Source of the DNA: Ascidiaceihabitans sp.
Lineage (GTDB): Bacteria; Pseudomonadota; Alphaproteobacteria; Rhodobacterales; Rhodobacteraceae
NCBI GenBank assembly: GCA_028248455.1
Contig: JAOKHV010000016.1
Coordinates: 1-37,877 of the forward strand
Length of the DNA stretch: 37,877 nt
Direction of reading: 5' to 3'
Position numbers and translations under genes: made by a program
Notes under the pieces: generated by a model
The model's input: the letters and a program-made list of their open reading frames with translations, nothing else
Told to the model about the DNA's origin: nothing
The model's database searches: none
Shown: positions 26,248 through 34,935 of the stretch, piece after piece
Layout of the letters: every line of letters starts with the position of its first letter
Numbering within the stretch: the first letter of the stretch is position 1

Positions 26248-27756
26248 TTAGGTGTTGCCGCCGTCAAAACGTGCAGCGTCTTTTGCCGCTCTGCGGATTG
26301 CGCCAGACTTGTGAACTGTTTCCATAAACTCAGCTTCGGGATCGCTGTCATAGACAACGCCGCCGCCCGCTTGGATGTACAGTTTTTCATCCTGAATGAC
26401 GGCTGTGCGCAGTGCGATACACATGTCCATGTCGCCACCTGCGCTGAAGTAACCAACACCACCACCGTAGACGCCGCGTTTCTCTGGCTCTAGTTCATCA
26501 ATAATTTCCATCGCACGTACTTTCGGCGCACCAGAAACCGTACCCGCAGGCATACCAGCAAAGAATGCGTCGATTGCATCATTGCCCTCGTTCAACTCAC
26601 CCACCACATTCGAGACGATGTGCATTACGTGGGAATAGCGTTCAACGATGAATTCTTCGGTAGGGCGCACAGTACCAATTTTGGCAACGCGACCAACGTC
26701 ATTGCGACCAAGGTCCAACAGCATCAAGTGCTCTGCCAGTTCCTTTTTATCAGCCAAAAGATCGGCTTCTAATGCGCGATCTTCTTCTGGTGTCGCCCCA
26801 CGTTTACGTGTTCCAGCGATTGGACGAATTGTGATTTCGTTGCCAAAAACACGGACCAAAATTTCAGGGCTTGCGCCAACAACTTGGAAACCACCAAAGT
26901 TGAAATAGAACATGAAAGGCGATGGGTTTGTACGGCGCAAGGAACGGTACAAAGAGAACGGCTTTTGCGCGAAATCTTGGGTCCAACGTTGGGATGGGAC
27001 AACCTGAAAGATGTCGCCTGCACGAATGTAGTCTTTGGCTTTTTCAACGGCAGACTTGTAACCCTCATGGGTGAAATTACTGACAGGCTCATTCGCCTCA
27101 GTGGCTTCACCTAGGTTACGTGTCTCTGTTGGCATTGTGCGTTCAAGATCACGAACGGCGTCCATAACTCGTTCAGCGGCTTGGGCGTATGCGGCGCGCG
27201 CAGTCTGCCCATCGCTGACCCAAGCAGGGGACACAACTGTAACTTCGCCTTTAACGCCGTCCAAAACTGCAATGACGGACGGGCGCAACATGATGGCATC
27301 AGGCAATCCCAAAGGATCTGGGTTCACATTTGGCAGGTGCTCAACCAAACGGATCATATCGTAACCAAGGTAGCCAAACAGGCCTGCCGCAGATTGCGGT
27401 AGATCGTCAGGCAGGTCGATTTTGCATTCGCCAATCAGGGTACGCAACATATCCAACGGATTGCCGTCTTGTGGAACAAAGGCATCGCTATCAAACCGCG
27501 CAGTGCGGTTGATTGAAGATGTGTCACCCTCACAGCGCCATACCAAATCAGGTTTCATTCCAATGATGGAATAACGTCCGCGCACTTCGCCGCCCGTTAC
27601 AGATTCCAAAACAAATGCGTCTTTTTGTGCACCTGTCAGCTTGAGCATAAGGGATACAGGAGTATCCAAGTCTGCGGCCAATCGCGTGTAAAAGATCTGG
27701 TTTTCGCCCGCATCATATGCACGTGCAAAGCTCTCGAAATCAGGGGTCAGGGCCAT
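26248..27756 (-). CDS. trpE: anthranilate synthase component I
   Basis: TrpE forms anthranilate from chorismate. The 502-residue protein has the tryptophan feedback motif as VLES near residue 50 and the chorismate-binding core: GDIFQVVPSQRW, ASPEILVR, IAGTRKRGA, DLGRNDVGR and GTVSGAPKVRAMEII. It is 11 bases downstream of the ppiD stop, and its ribosome site (AAGG) overlaps that stop, so it is probably cotranscribed with ppiD. No leader peptide or attenuator is seen in front of it. Confidence 0.97.
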   Translation of the reverse strand: MALTPDFESFARAYDAGENQIFYTRLAADLDTPVSLMLKLTGAQKDAFVLESVTGGEVRGRYSIIGMKPDLVWRCEGDTSSINRTARFDSDAFVPQDGNPLDMLRTLIGECKIDLPDDLPQSAAGLFGYLGYDMIRLVEHLPNVNPDPLGLPDAIMLRPSVIAVLDGVKGEVTVVSPAWVSDGQTARAAYAQAAERVMDAVRDLERTMPTETRNLGEATEANEPVSNFTHEGYKSAVEKAKDYIRAGDIFQVVPSQRWTQDFAQKPFSLYRSLRRTNPSPFMFYFNFGGFQVVGASPEILVRVFGNEITIRPIAGTRKRGATPEEDRALEADLLADKKELAEHLMLLDLGRNDVGRVAKIGTVRPTEEFIVERYSHVMHIVSNVVGELNEGNDAIDAFFAGMPAGTVSGAPKVRAMEIIDELEPEKRGVYGGGVGYFSAGGDMDMCIALRTAVIQDEKLYIQAGGGVVYDSDPEAEFMETVHKSGAIRRAAKDAARFDGGNT

Positions 27757-27767
27757 CAGTTTAAACC

Positions 27768-29609
27768 TTAGGGGAAGTTAACGTGTACAGCTGCCAAAGA
27801 ACGTGGATCAATGTTTTGACCCGCACGTTGGACCGCGTCACGTGAGTAGATATTGTAAAGATCACGGGCCAATGACTGCTCGATCTGAGCTTGCAGTTGT
27901 GCACTCAATGCATCAGCGTTTTCGTTTTCTTCGGTTGGGTTGATCGCATCAAGGCGCACAACCAACACAGTGCCAAAACTATCAACAACAGAAACATCAC
28001 CAATATTCATCTTGAACACATCTTCCATAAAGCCAGGAGGCGTGCCTGCAACAAAACCGGTTCGGGTTTGGTCGGATTCTTCCGTTGCAGTCAAACCCAA
28101 GCCGGCAAAGTCGGTTCCGGATTGAAGCTGGGGAACCAATGTCGCTGCTTGTTCATTTAGGCGTGACTCTACCTGATTATTTTCCCAGCTTGCTGTAATT
28201 TGCTCACGGGCTTGTTCAAACTCTGGGGGGCGTACTGGCAATACTTCATCCAAGCGAAGCGCGAATACACCGCCATCCTCTAGGTTCTCGATTTGTGGAA
28301 AGTCTTCTTCTGTCACAACGCGGGCTGCGTCAGCGAAAGCCACATATGCACCGATGCCGTTTCCGTTGCCGTCAAACCATTCGATTGAGCCAATTTCTAA
28401 ATCGGTCTCATCGGCAAGTTCCTCGAGTGTTGCGCCACCCGCCAACAGATCATCAAAGTCTTGCGCCATTGTGCTGACCAAGCGACGGGCGCGATCAGTT
28501 GCTAGAATTTCTTGTAGCTCTGGCTTTGCGTCGTCGAACGTTGTCACTTGCGCTGGCAAAACACTATTCACACGGAACAGGGCGGGACCCAGATCAGTAT
28601 CGAGTGGGCCAACCACATCACCTACGTTTGCAGCGAAAACAGTTTCGCCCGCGGCGTCCAATGACAAGCGGTCCACATCGCCTAGATCGATGTCCGCTAA
28701 CGCAAGGCCGCGTTCATCGACAAGGGTCTCGAATGTTGTTCCTGCAACTTCAAGCGCTGCAGCCGCGCGGTTTGCTTCTTCTTCGTCCAAGTAAACAAGG
28801 CGCTCGACCAAACGGCGCTCTGGCGTGTTATACTGGTTCACACGTGCTTCAAACTCGGCCCGCAAATCTTCTTCGGGAATATCGATGCTTTCAATAAGTG
28901 CGTCAGGTGACAGCTGCACATAAGTAAGGCGCTTTGTCTCCGGCAGCATGAAATCTGCGGTGTTTTCAGCGAAGTATGTCTTCAACTGCTCGTCTGATGC
29001 TGTTTCAAGTGGAGCATCTAAGTCTGCAGAGGCAAGGCGCGCCCACGTAAAGTCGCGGGTTTCGCCGATGTAATCGAGTAGCGTTGAAACATACGAAGTT
29101 GGCATGACAACGCCGCTGATCATTGCGCCCTGCAAAAGGGTACGTGCGGTTTCTTCGCGTAAACGTGTTTCGAACTCGGATTCGGATGTCCCATTGCGTT
29201 CCAATGAAAAGGTATACGCCTCGCGGTCAAATGATCCGCTGATGCCTTGGAAGGCTGGGATGTCGACGATTTGGTCGCGCAAGGCTTCATCGCCAATGCT
29301 TAGGCCCAAAACTGCGGCTTCGTGGTCCAAGGCGCGCTCTGAAATCAAGCGGCCAAGCACTGCTTGGTCAAGGCCGATTTCTTGAGCACGAGAAAATGGC
29401 AACTGTTCACCAGTTTGTGCTTCAACGGCGCGAATTTCTTGGCCTAATTGGCGCGCATATTCGCTGACGTCGATGTGCTTGTCACCAACTCTGCCAATAG
29501 TGCGGATCGTACCGGATAAGTTCGAGGCACCAAAGCCACCCAATCCAAGCATGGCGAGGCCAATGATAATCCAAACGAATGTCTTAGAAATGCTTTTACC
29601 CGTGGCCAT
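27768..29609 (-). CDS. ppiD: PpiD-like periplasmic folding factor (SurA_N / parvulin-type)
   Basis: A 613-residue inner-membrane-anchored chaperone/prolyl isomerase. It has one transmembrane helix near residues 10-30, a SurA-like N-terminal chaperone domain (residues about 35-200), one or two parvulin-type regions in the middle and C-terminal part, and an extended tail. Such proteins help newly exported outer-membrane proteins fold. The gene starts a unit with trpE. In many Rhodobacterales tpiA lies just upstream of this gene; here an aminotransferase gene occupies that side. Assignment to PpiD is by architecture; individual catalytic residues were not checked. Confidence 0.85.
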   Translation of the reverse strand: MATGKSISKTFVWIIIGLAMLGLGGFGASNLSGTIRTIGRVGDKHIDVSEYARQLGQEIRAVEAQTGEQLPFSRAQEIGLDQAVLGRLISERALDHEAAVLGLSIGDEALRDQIVDIPAFQGISGSFDREAYTFSLERNGTSESEFETRLREETARTLLQGAMISGVVMPTSYVSTLLDYIGETRDFTWARLASADLDAPLETASDEQLKTYFAENTADFMLPETKRLTYVQLSPDALIESIDIPEEDLRAEFEARVNQYNTPERRLVERLVYLDEEEANRAAAALEVAGTTFETLVDERGLALADIDLGDVDRLSLDAAGETVFAANVGDVVGPLDTDLGPALFRVNSVLPAQVTTFDDAKPELQEILATDRARRLVSTMAQDFDDLLAGGATLEELADETDLEIGSIEWFDGNGNGIGAYVAFADAARVVTEEDFPQIENLEDGGVFALRLDEVLPVRPPEFEQAREQITASWENNQVESRLNEQAATLVPQLQSGTDFAGLGLTATEESDQTRTGFVAGTPPGFMEDVFKMNIGDVSVVDSFGTVLVVRLDAINPTEENENADALSAQLQAQIEQSLARDLYNIYSRDAVQRAGQNIDPRSLAAVHVNFP

Positions 29610-29622
29610 GAACGTCCTGCCT

Positions 29623-29640
29623 TATCCAAATTGTTGGATA
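29623..29640. repeat. short palindrome upstream of ppiD
   Basis: TATCCAA-ATTG-TTGGATA is a perfect seven-base inverted repeat with a four-base spacer, 13 bases before the ppiD start. It may be an operator or an mRNA hairpin over the ribosome-site region. No run of T follows, so it is not a typical terminator. Confidence 0.4.
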
Positions 29641-29682
29641 TGTTTACGGCGCACTGCGAAGGGGGGCAAGGGGTTGAACGCC

Positions 29683-30858
29683 TTATATGTTTAGGGCAAC
29701 CAGCCTTTGATAAAGCGTGGCAATCCCGTTTGCGTCTAAATTGGCAAAGGCGATACGCAAATGCTGTGCGCCGGATGGATCGTCCGTTGGGCAAAACATC
29801 GTCCCAGGAAGACATAGTATCCCAGACTCTGATACCAATCGTGGTGCTAAATCAGCCGATGAGATGTCGAATGGGTGCTTCATATAGGCGAAATATGCGC
29901 CAGCAGACTTCAGTTCCCACCCTTTTGCCGCCAATACGGTAAAACCAGCTTTGATCGCACCGCAGCGTCTGATGATTTCGTTGCGTTCTTCAGCAAGCCA
30001 ATCTGATAGGTTTTCGAGCCCCCAAAGCGCCGCAGCTTGGCCAATTTGTCCGGGGCATATTGCAACGGTATCGAGGAACTTCTCAATTTCGCCCAGCCGC
30101 GCCTTGGATGTAATCAATGCGCCAACACGGTGACCCGTCAGGCGGAATGCTTTTGAGAACGAATAAAGGTGTATGAATGTGTCTAGTGCATTTGGTTGGT
30201 TGAACAGCGCGTGTGGCGCGCCATATTGGCTGTGATAGTCGCGGTAAGTTTCATCGACAATCAACGCAATACCATGTGCCTTTGCCAGTTCGTAGAAGTC
30301 TAGCAATAGGTCAGCGGGGTATTCAACGCCTGCTGGGTTGTTCGGGGAGACCAGCGCGATTGCACGTGTACGCGCAGTTATCAGTTTTGCAGCTTCGCCT
30401 GCACTTGGCAGTAAATCAGGGCCAGCTGGCAAAGGAACGGATGTAACCCCAGACATGTCCAACCACATTTTATGATTAAAATACCATGGGGTTGGAAGGA
30501 TGACTTCATCTCCCTCAGCGCAAAGCGATGAAATGGCGGCGGCAAACGCCTGATTACAGCCAGAGGTGATTGCGACGTTATCAGCTGTAACTGCACTATC
30601 ATAATGTGAGGTTGTTTTTGTTGCCAATGCTTGGCGCAACGCAACATTGCCAAGGACAGGACCATAAAGATGTGCGCCATCGTCGTTGAGCGCAGTATCT
30701 GCCATAGCTTGGCGAAGTTCTTTCACAGGCGGGTCAACGGGAGCCGCCTGTGAAACGTTGATTAGGGGCCTATCCGCAGGATGTGTGACACCTTCTAGCC
30801 AGCGCCGGGCCTCCATTACTGGAGGAAAGAAGGTGGCGCTGGTGCGTGTCTTGGTCAT
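29683..30858 (-). CDS. pyridoxal-phosphate aminotransferase (class I/II fold)
   Basis: A 391-residue fold-type I aminotransferase. The PLP lysine is K236 in YSFSKAFRLTGHRVG. The SPNNPAG substrate loop (171-177) and VDETYRDY (aspartate contacting the PLP pyridine) are present. The closest general match is the aspartate-aminotransferase-like group; the amino-acid substrate cannot be told from sequence. It is 18 bases after gpt on the same strand and 73 bases before ppiD, so it probably belongs to the fabI-gpt unit. Confidence 0.85.
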   Translation of the reverse strand: MTKTRTSATFFPPVMEARRWLEGVTHPADRPLINVSQAAPVDPPVKELRQAMADTALNDDGAHLYGPVLGNVALRQALATKTTSHYDSAVTADNVAITSGCNQAFAAAISSLCAEGDEVILPTPWYFNHKMWLDMSGVTSVPLPAGPDLLPSAGEAAKLITARTRAIALVSPNNPAGVEYPADLLLDFYELAKAHGIALIVDETYRDYHSQYGAPHALFNQPNALDTFIHLYSFSKAFRLTGHRVGALITSKARLGEIEKFLDTVAICPGQIGQAAALWGLENLSDWLAEERNEIIRRCGAIKAGFTVLAAKGWELKSAGAYFAYMKHPFDISSADLAPRLVSESGILCLPGTMFCPTDDPSGAQHLRIAFANLDANGIATLYQRLVALNI

Positions 30859-30876
30859 TTGACGGCCCTAATTGGT

Positions 30877-31380
30877 TCAGTCTGTTCCGCGATATGGCTC
30901 AACGTACTGAAGCGCCATATCCCAAGGGAAGAAAATCCAAGTGTCTTGGGAAACGCCGGTAATGAACGTGTCGACCTGTGGCTCGCCTTTCGGTTTTGCA
31001 TATACGGTCGCAAAATGTGCGTTTGGATAAAGGGCACGAACAACTTCTAGAGTTTTACCACTGTCGACCAGATCGTCGATGATCAGGATACCAGTGCCGT
31101 CACCCATCATATCTGCGTCAGGGTGCTTAAGAACTTTGGCGTCTGATTGATCCTGGTGATCATAGCTTTTGATGCTGATCGTATCGACTGTGCGCACATC
31201 CAACTCGCGCGCGATGATCATAGCAGGGGCCATCCCACCACGTGTAATCGCAACAATAGCACGCCATGCGCCGTCATCAGGTCCTTTACCATCCAAGCGC
31301 CAAGCAAGCGCACGACTGTCGCGGTGGATTTGATCCCAGCTGATGTGGAACCCTTTTTCGTGAGGCAAGCGATCTGACAT
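30877..31380 (-). CDS. gpt: xanthine phosphoribosyltransferase
   Basis: Gpt salvages xanthine (and guanine) with PRPP. The 167-residue protein has the PRPP loop [14 protein letters not shown] near residues 97-110 and the N-terminal [14 protein letters not shown] segment. The C-terminal [10 protein letters not shown] is typical of the bacterial xanthine type. It lies between fabI and the aminotransferase gene on the minus strand. Together with the broken purL fragment it is the only purine gene in the window. Confidence 0.93.
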   Translation of the reverse strand: MSDRLPHEKGFHISWDQIHRDSRALAWRLDGKGPDDGAWRAIVAITRGGMAPAMIIARELDVRTVDTISIKSYDHQDQSDAKVLKHPDADMMGDGTGILIIDDLVDSGKTLEVVRALYPNAHFATVYAKPKGEPQVDTFITGVSQDTWIFFPWDMALQYVEPYRGTD

Positions 31381-31449
31381 AGTCTATATCCTAATAGCGA
31401 ATTGAAGCCGAACCATGTAGCGTTGAAAACAGCTCGGAAGAGATTGTGA

Positions 31450-32256
31450 TTATTCTTTGCTCATGTCCGGAGCATCGACAGCTTTCATACCAACAACATG
31501 GTAACCTGCATCCACGTGAAGGTTTTCACCTGTCGTACCTGATCCAAGATCTGAAAGTAGATAAAGTGCAGACTTACCAACGTCGTCGATTGTCACGTTA
31601 CGGCGCAGCGGCGAGTTGTATTCGTTCCATTTCATGATGTAACGGAAATCACCGATACCGGATGCGGCCAATGTTTTGATCGGGCCTGCGGAAATTGCGT
31701 TAACGCGAATGCCGTCTTTACCCAAATCTTCAGCCAAATATTTAACTGATGCTTCAAGTGCGGCCTTGGCCACGCCCATTACATTATAATGTGGCATCAC
31801 TTGTTCCGCGCCGTAGTATGTGAGGGTGAGGGCACTGCCGCCATCTTTCATCATCTTTTCTGCACGCTGCATGATGGCGGTAAAAGAATAGACAGAAATG
31901 TCCATTGTCATCGCAAAGTTGTCACGGCTGGTGTCTACATAACGCCCGCGCAATTCATTTTTGTCTGAAAAGCCAATGGCATGAACAACAAAATCCAACT
32001 GGTCCCAGTGTTCTTTCAAACCATCGAACAAATTGTCCATTGAGTCTGCGTCGCTCACATCACATGGGAGTACAATTTTACTACCCAATTGTTCAGCAAG
32101 AGGATCAACGCGTTTTTTCAAAGCATCGCCCTGGTATGAAAATGCAAGTTCCGCACCAGCGTCTGCGCAGGCTTTGGCTATGCCCCATGCTATGGACTTA
32201 TCGTTGGCTAGACCCATGATAAGTCCGCGCTTTCCCGCCATTAGGTTGTTTGACAT
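31450..32256 (-). CDS. fabI: enoyl-[acyl-carrier-protein] reductase (NADH)
   Basis: FabI carries out the last reduction of each fatty acid elongation cycle. The 268-residue short-chain dehydrogenase has the MGLANDKSIAWGIA cofactor loop, the catalytic Tyr157-x6-Lys164 pair (YNVMGVAK) and SAGPIKTLAASGI in the substrate loop. Its promoter side faces pdxH. No sign of a shifted frame or truncation. Confidence 0.97.
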   Translation of the reverse strand: MSNNLMAGKRGLIMGLANDKSIAWGIAKACADAGAELAFSYQGDALKKRVDPLAEQLGSKIVLPCDVSDADSMDNLFDGLKEHWDQLDFVVHAIGFSDKNELRGRYVDTSRDNFAMTMDISVYSFTAIMQRAEKMMKDGGSALTLTYYGAEQVMPHYNVMGVAKAALEASVKYLAEDLGKDGIRVNAISAGPIKTLAASGIGDFRYIMKWNEYNSPLRRNVTIDDVGKSALYLLSDLGSGTTGENLHVDAGYHVVGMKAVDAPDMSKE

Positions 32257-32361
32257 ACTCAGTCCCCACAGTGATTTTAAATGTTATCTTCTAGACGTTT
32301 AGGCGATTGCGCATCCTGCATCAAGGGATCGTAGCAATAGAGCTGTTGGCGTCGAGCTGAG

Positions 32362-32382
32362 CTTGCCTTAGCTTAAGGCGAG
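32362..32382. repeat. inverted repeat in the fabI/pdxH divergent region
   Basis: CTTGCCTTA-GCT-TAAGGCGAG forms a nine-pair stem (one G-T pair) with a three-base loop, 35 bases before the pdxH ATG. It may be an operator or a hairpin in the pdxH leader. A T-rich stretch follows about ten bases later, so a terminator is possible but not convincing. Confidence 0.4.
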
Positions 32383-32417
32383 GCTATCTATGTTTTTTGC
32401 TTTGTTTAGGAACGCCA

Positions 32418-33035
32418 ATGACTCGTCTAAATCCGGAAAATAGTGGAAAATTTGCAGGGGAAGACCCATTTCTCATAGCGCAGAACTGGCTGCAAGAAGC
32501 AGAGGATTCAGAGCTTAACGACCCGAATGCAATAGCTCTTTCGACAGTAGATGCCGAAGGAATGCCTAATATAAGAATGGTTTTGCTTAAGGTGATCGAA
32601 GAGGACGCGTTTGTGTTTTACACAAATTATGAGAGCGCAAAGGCGGCTGAACTTGATAACGCGGGCAAAGTTGCATTTGTCATGCATTGGAAATCTTTGC
32701 GTCGACAAATTCGCGTCCGTGGCACAGTTGTTCGAGAAGACGGGCCGAAGGCGGACGATTACTTCGCATCACGTTCGTTGAAAAGCAGGCTTGGCGCATG
32801 GGCGTCTCGACAAAGCCGGCCCTTAAAGAACCGTGCGTCTCTTTTGGCAGAAGTCGCAAAAGTTACCGCAAAACATGGTATAAACCCTCAAAGACCACCG
32901 TTCTGGGGCGGGTATCGCGTGACACCGACAGAGATAGAATTTTGGGCCGATGGTGACTTTAGATTGCATGATAGGTTTGTGTGGCGACGTGAAAATGACG
33001 TTTCACCGTGGGTCGTGAAACGACTAAATCCGTGA
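32418..33035 (+). CDS. pdxH: pyridoxine/pyridoxamine 5'-phosphate oxidase
   Basis: PdxH oxidises pyridoxine or pyridoxamine phosphate to pyridoxal phosphate using FMN. The 205-residue protein has the conserved [11 protein letters not shown]-like beginning ([20 protein letters not shown]), the FMN-site segment [23 protein letters not shown], and the C-terminal [17 protein letters not shown]. The start is ATG 32418 with AGGAA five bases upstream; an in-frame TTG at 32397 has no site. It supplies the cofactor for, among others, the aminotransferase gene nearby. Confidence 0.96.
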   Translation: MTRLNPENSGKFAGEDPFLIAQNWLQEAEDSELNDPNAIALSTVDAEGMPNIRMVLLKVIEEDAFVFYTNYESAKAAELDNAGKVAFVMHWKSLRRQIRVRGTVVREDGPKADDYFASRSLKSRLGAWASRQSRPLKNRASLLAEVAKVTAKHGINPQRPPFWGGYRVTPTEIEFWADGDFRLHDRFVWRRENDVSPWVVKRLNP

Positions 33036-33072
33036 ATTTCACGTAGCGTGAAATGCAATTATTTGTTTTTAG
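33036..33072 (+). terminator. probable terminator of pdxH
   Basis: ATTTCACG-TAG-CGTGAAAT is a perfect eight-pair stem starting at the base after the pdxH stop. A T-rich stretch follows (ATTTGTTTTTAG), though the T run does not touch the stem. Confidence 0.55.
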
Positions 33073-33152
33073 TTGTTTTTTTGACTTGAGATGGGAATGG
33101 TAAATCGCGCAAGACTGCGAAGCGGTGTAGGTTGGTAATAGAAAGAGTAGTA

Positions 33153-33686
33153 GTGACCAACGAGATGAATGACATAGAACGCGTAACCGGATTGGATAAG
33201 TGGTTTGATCCGGTTAAAGGATTTGGGTTTGTAGTATCTGATACAGGCGGCCCTGACATCTTGTTGCACGTCAATGTTCTTCGGAATTTTGGTCAAAACT
33301 CGGTAGCGGATTCCTCTCGTATTGTAATTGATACTCAGAAGACAGATCGTGGTGCGCAAGCTTTAAAAATTATTAGTTTGGAGCCACCTGTTGGTCTAGA
33401 CGCTGAAATCTTCGATGATTTTTCTGAAATTGATATTCAAAACATCGAAAATGCACCATTAGAGCCGGGCCGTGTTAAATGGTTCGACAAAGCAAAGGTT
33501 TTTGGGTTCGCCAACCTTTTTGGTCGAGAAGACGACATATTTCTTCATGTCGAAGTTCTACGTCGTTCCGGCCTGTCTGATCTCCAACCAGGTGAGGCGT
33601 TAGCTATCAGAGTAATTGATGGAAAACGTTTTAAAATGGCTGTTGCTGTCCAGGCCTGGGAAACAGCACTGCAGAGTGCGAAGTAA
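33153..33686 (+). CDS. cold-shock protein with two CSD domains
   Basis: This 177-residue protein has two cold-shock domains. The first reads KWFDPVKGFGFVV (RNP1) and ILLHVNVL (RNP2-like). The second reads VKWFDKAKVFGFANLFGRED and IFLHVEVL, with RNP1 altered (KVFGFA instead of KGFGFI). An acidic linker of about 45 residues joins them. The likely role is binding single-stranded RNA or DNA. The start is uncertain: GTG 33153 (AAAGAG a few bases upstream), ATG 33165 or TTG 33132. Its stop overlaps the DUF192 gene start by one base (TAATG), so translation is coupled. Confidence 0.85.
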   Translation: MTNEMNDIERVTGLDKWFDPVKGFGFVVSDTGGPDILLHVNVLRNFGQNSVADSSRIVIDTQKTDRGAQALKIISLEPPVGLDAEIFDDFSEIDIQNIENAPLEPGRVKWFDKAKVFGFANLFGREDDIFLHVEVLRRSGLSDLQPGEALAIRVIDGKRFKMAVAVQAWETALQSAK

Positions 33687-34147
33687 TGGTTCGCGCGGCA
33701 TTGGCATTCATCCTTATTTGGGTGACATCCAATACTGCAATCGCTTCCTGCCGCGAAGACACCGTTTACCTTCGTGGTGAATGGGGGCAGGCTAGATTTT
33801 CGATAGAAATCGCAGATACACAATCATCTCAGAAAATCGGCTTAATGAATCGCCCCAGCATGCCATCGGCGGCCGGAATGCTATTCGTGTACGATTTTCC
33901 AAGCCCGCTTTCATTTTGGATGAGAAACACGCTGATTCCATTGGATATGCTTTTTATTGATTCTAAGGGAATCGTTACGCACATCCATCACATGGCAAAA
34001 CCCTTAGATGAGACGCCAATTATTGGTGGACTTGGGATTGCGGTGCTGGAAATCAACGGTGGTTTGGCCAAATCTATGGGTATTTCCGTCGGAACAGAGC
34101 TGCGACATCAATCTTTTGAAAAAGGTGACCCTGCTTGGTCGTGTTAG
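33686..34147 (+). CDS. DUF192 family exported protein
   Basis: A 153-residue protein with an N-terminal signal (ending near IASC, which also fits a lipobox with C22). The DUF192 core contains GLMNRPSMPSAAGMLFVYDF and FWMRNTLIPLDMLFID, plus LEINGGLAKSMGI. The biochemical role of this family is not established. The start overlaps the cold-shock gene stop by one base. It is followed directly by tRNA-Pro. Confidence 0.9.
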   Translation: MVRAALAFILIWVTSNTAIASCREDTVYLRGEWGQARFSIEIADTQSSQKIGLMNRPSMPSAAGMLFVYDFPSPLSFWMRNTLIPLDMLFIDSKGIVTHIHHMAKPLDETPIIGGLGIAVLEINGGLAKSMGISVGTELRHQSFEKGDPAWSC

Positions 34148-34191
34148 GGGTTTTCAATCCCGATTACCTTGTCTAAAGAGTGCCTATGGTT

Positions 34192-34268
<77 letters not shown>

Positions 34269-34292
34269 TCAACACCAGTTCGACTGGGCAGC

Positions 34293-34325
34293 AAGGCGGC
34301 ACATTATGTGCCGCCTTTTGTTGTT
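34293..34325 (+). terminator. intrinsic terminator after tRNA-Pro
   Basis: AAGGCGGCACA-TTA-TGTGCCGCCTT forms an 11-pair perfect stem with a three-base loop, followed by TT-G-TTG-TTTT. It lies 25 bases after the tRNA. Confidence 0.8.
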
Positions 34326-34495
34326 TTCGGTACAATCATACAAAATGTAGCGGTGGAGTGATTCACGTTTCTGCTTCCCCTAAAGGTCGAGGTCGGAGCT
34401 TTTCCGAATAATTAAGCGGATGGCAGGCCTCGGGTTGTGACCTTTTTACCGTGAACAGATTGTGGCCAGTTGTCAAAATAGGTGCCGGATTTACC

Positions 34496-34504
34496 TGTGG
34501 ATAA
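34496..34504 (-). promoter_or_regulatory. DnaA box upstream of nrdJ
   Basis: TGTGGATAA is the exact reverse complement of the consensus DnaA box TTATCCACA. It is 432 bases before the nrdJ start. DnaA is known to control ribonucleotide reductase genes in E. coli; a single site may also be chance. Confidence 0.4.
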
Positions 34505-34740
34505 CTTAAGACATGACTTCATCCACTGAAGCTAAATAAGCCAAGACTCTCAATAAAAATCAATTACCTTCCCGCTTACCTTTTTGATCTTCATTGGGGA
34601 CAGTTTTTGTATGAATCAATTGGCCGCGAAACCAACTTTCGCGTCTAAAGTGGTCAAGCCCCTAAACATCAAAAAAATCGTAAAAATTGCGTTGACCAAC
34701 TAGGCTCAAATACGTCAAGTTGTACATCAAGTTAGAAGCA

Positions 34741-34756
34741 CCACTAGATTTAGTGT
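34741..34756. promoter_or_regulatory. candidate NrdR box
   Basis: CCACTAGATTTAGTGT agrees with the palindromic NrdR consensus (acaCwAtATaTwGtgt) at about 13 of 16 positions and sits 180 bases before nrdJ. NrdR usually binds two boxes about three helical turns apart; I could not find a good second one, so this remains tentative. Confidence 0.35.
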
Positions 34757-34879
34757 TCAAAAGCTAAAGCGTGCATACAGCGTAAAATCGGGGATCGGCG
34801 CGAAATCGATCAAATCTGTGTTGGAATTGGCTAAGTCAAAACCGCCTGTCTGCTTTTACGTTTTCTACTGTGAATGCTG

Positions 34880-34906
34880 AAGCTCTCCGCAAAAGGGGGC
34901 TTTTTA
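34880..34906 (+). terminator. terminator-like hairpin 30 bases before nrdJ
   Basis: AAGC-T-CTCC and GGGGGCTT form an eight-pair stem (one bulged T, one G-T pair) with loop GCAAAA, followed by TTTTATTA. It could end a transcript from the upstream region or act as an attenuator in the nrdJ leader. Confidence 0.45.
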
Positions 34907-34935
34907 TTAAAAATGCTGGAATATGGGGCAGCGAC

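Larger units (their letters stand above)
34330..34935 (+). other. 600-base non-coding region upstream of nrdJ
   Basis: No convincing gene is seen on either strand; minus-strand frames here have no family character. The stretch is A/T-rich and holds a perfect DnaA-box sequence (34496), a perfect hairpin CGCGAAA-CCAAC-TTTCGCG (34625-34643), a candidate NrdR site (34741) and a terminator-like hairpin (34880). Promoters were not assignable. It may be a long regulated leader of nrdJ or carry a small RNA. Confidence 0.5.

Noticed and set aside
33081-33110. Promoter for the cold-shock gene with TTGACT as -35
   Set aside because: No acceptable -10 hexamer at 16-18 bases spacing.
34517-34530. Cobalamin riboswitch core (CCACTG-like) before nrdJ
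   Set aside because: Only a short partial match; the B12 box and the remaining conserved parts are missing.
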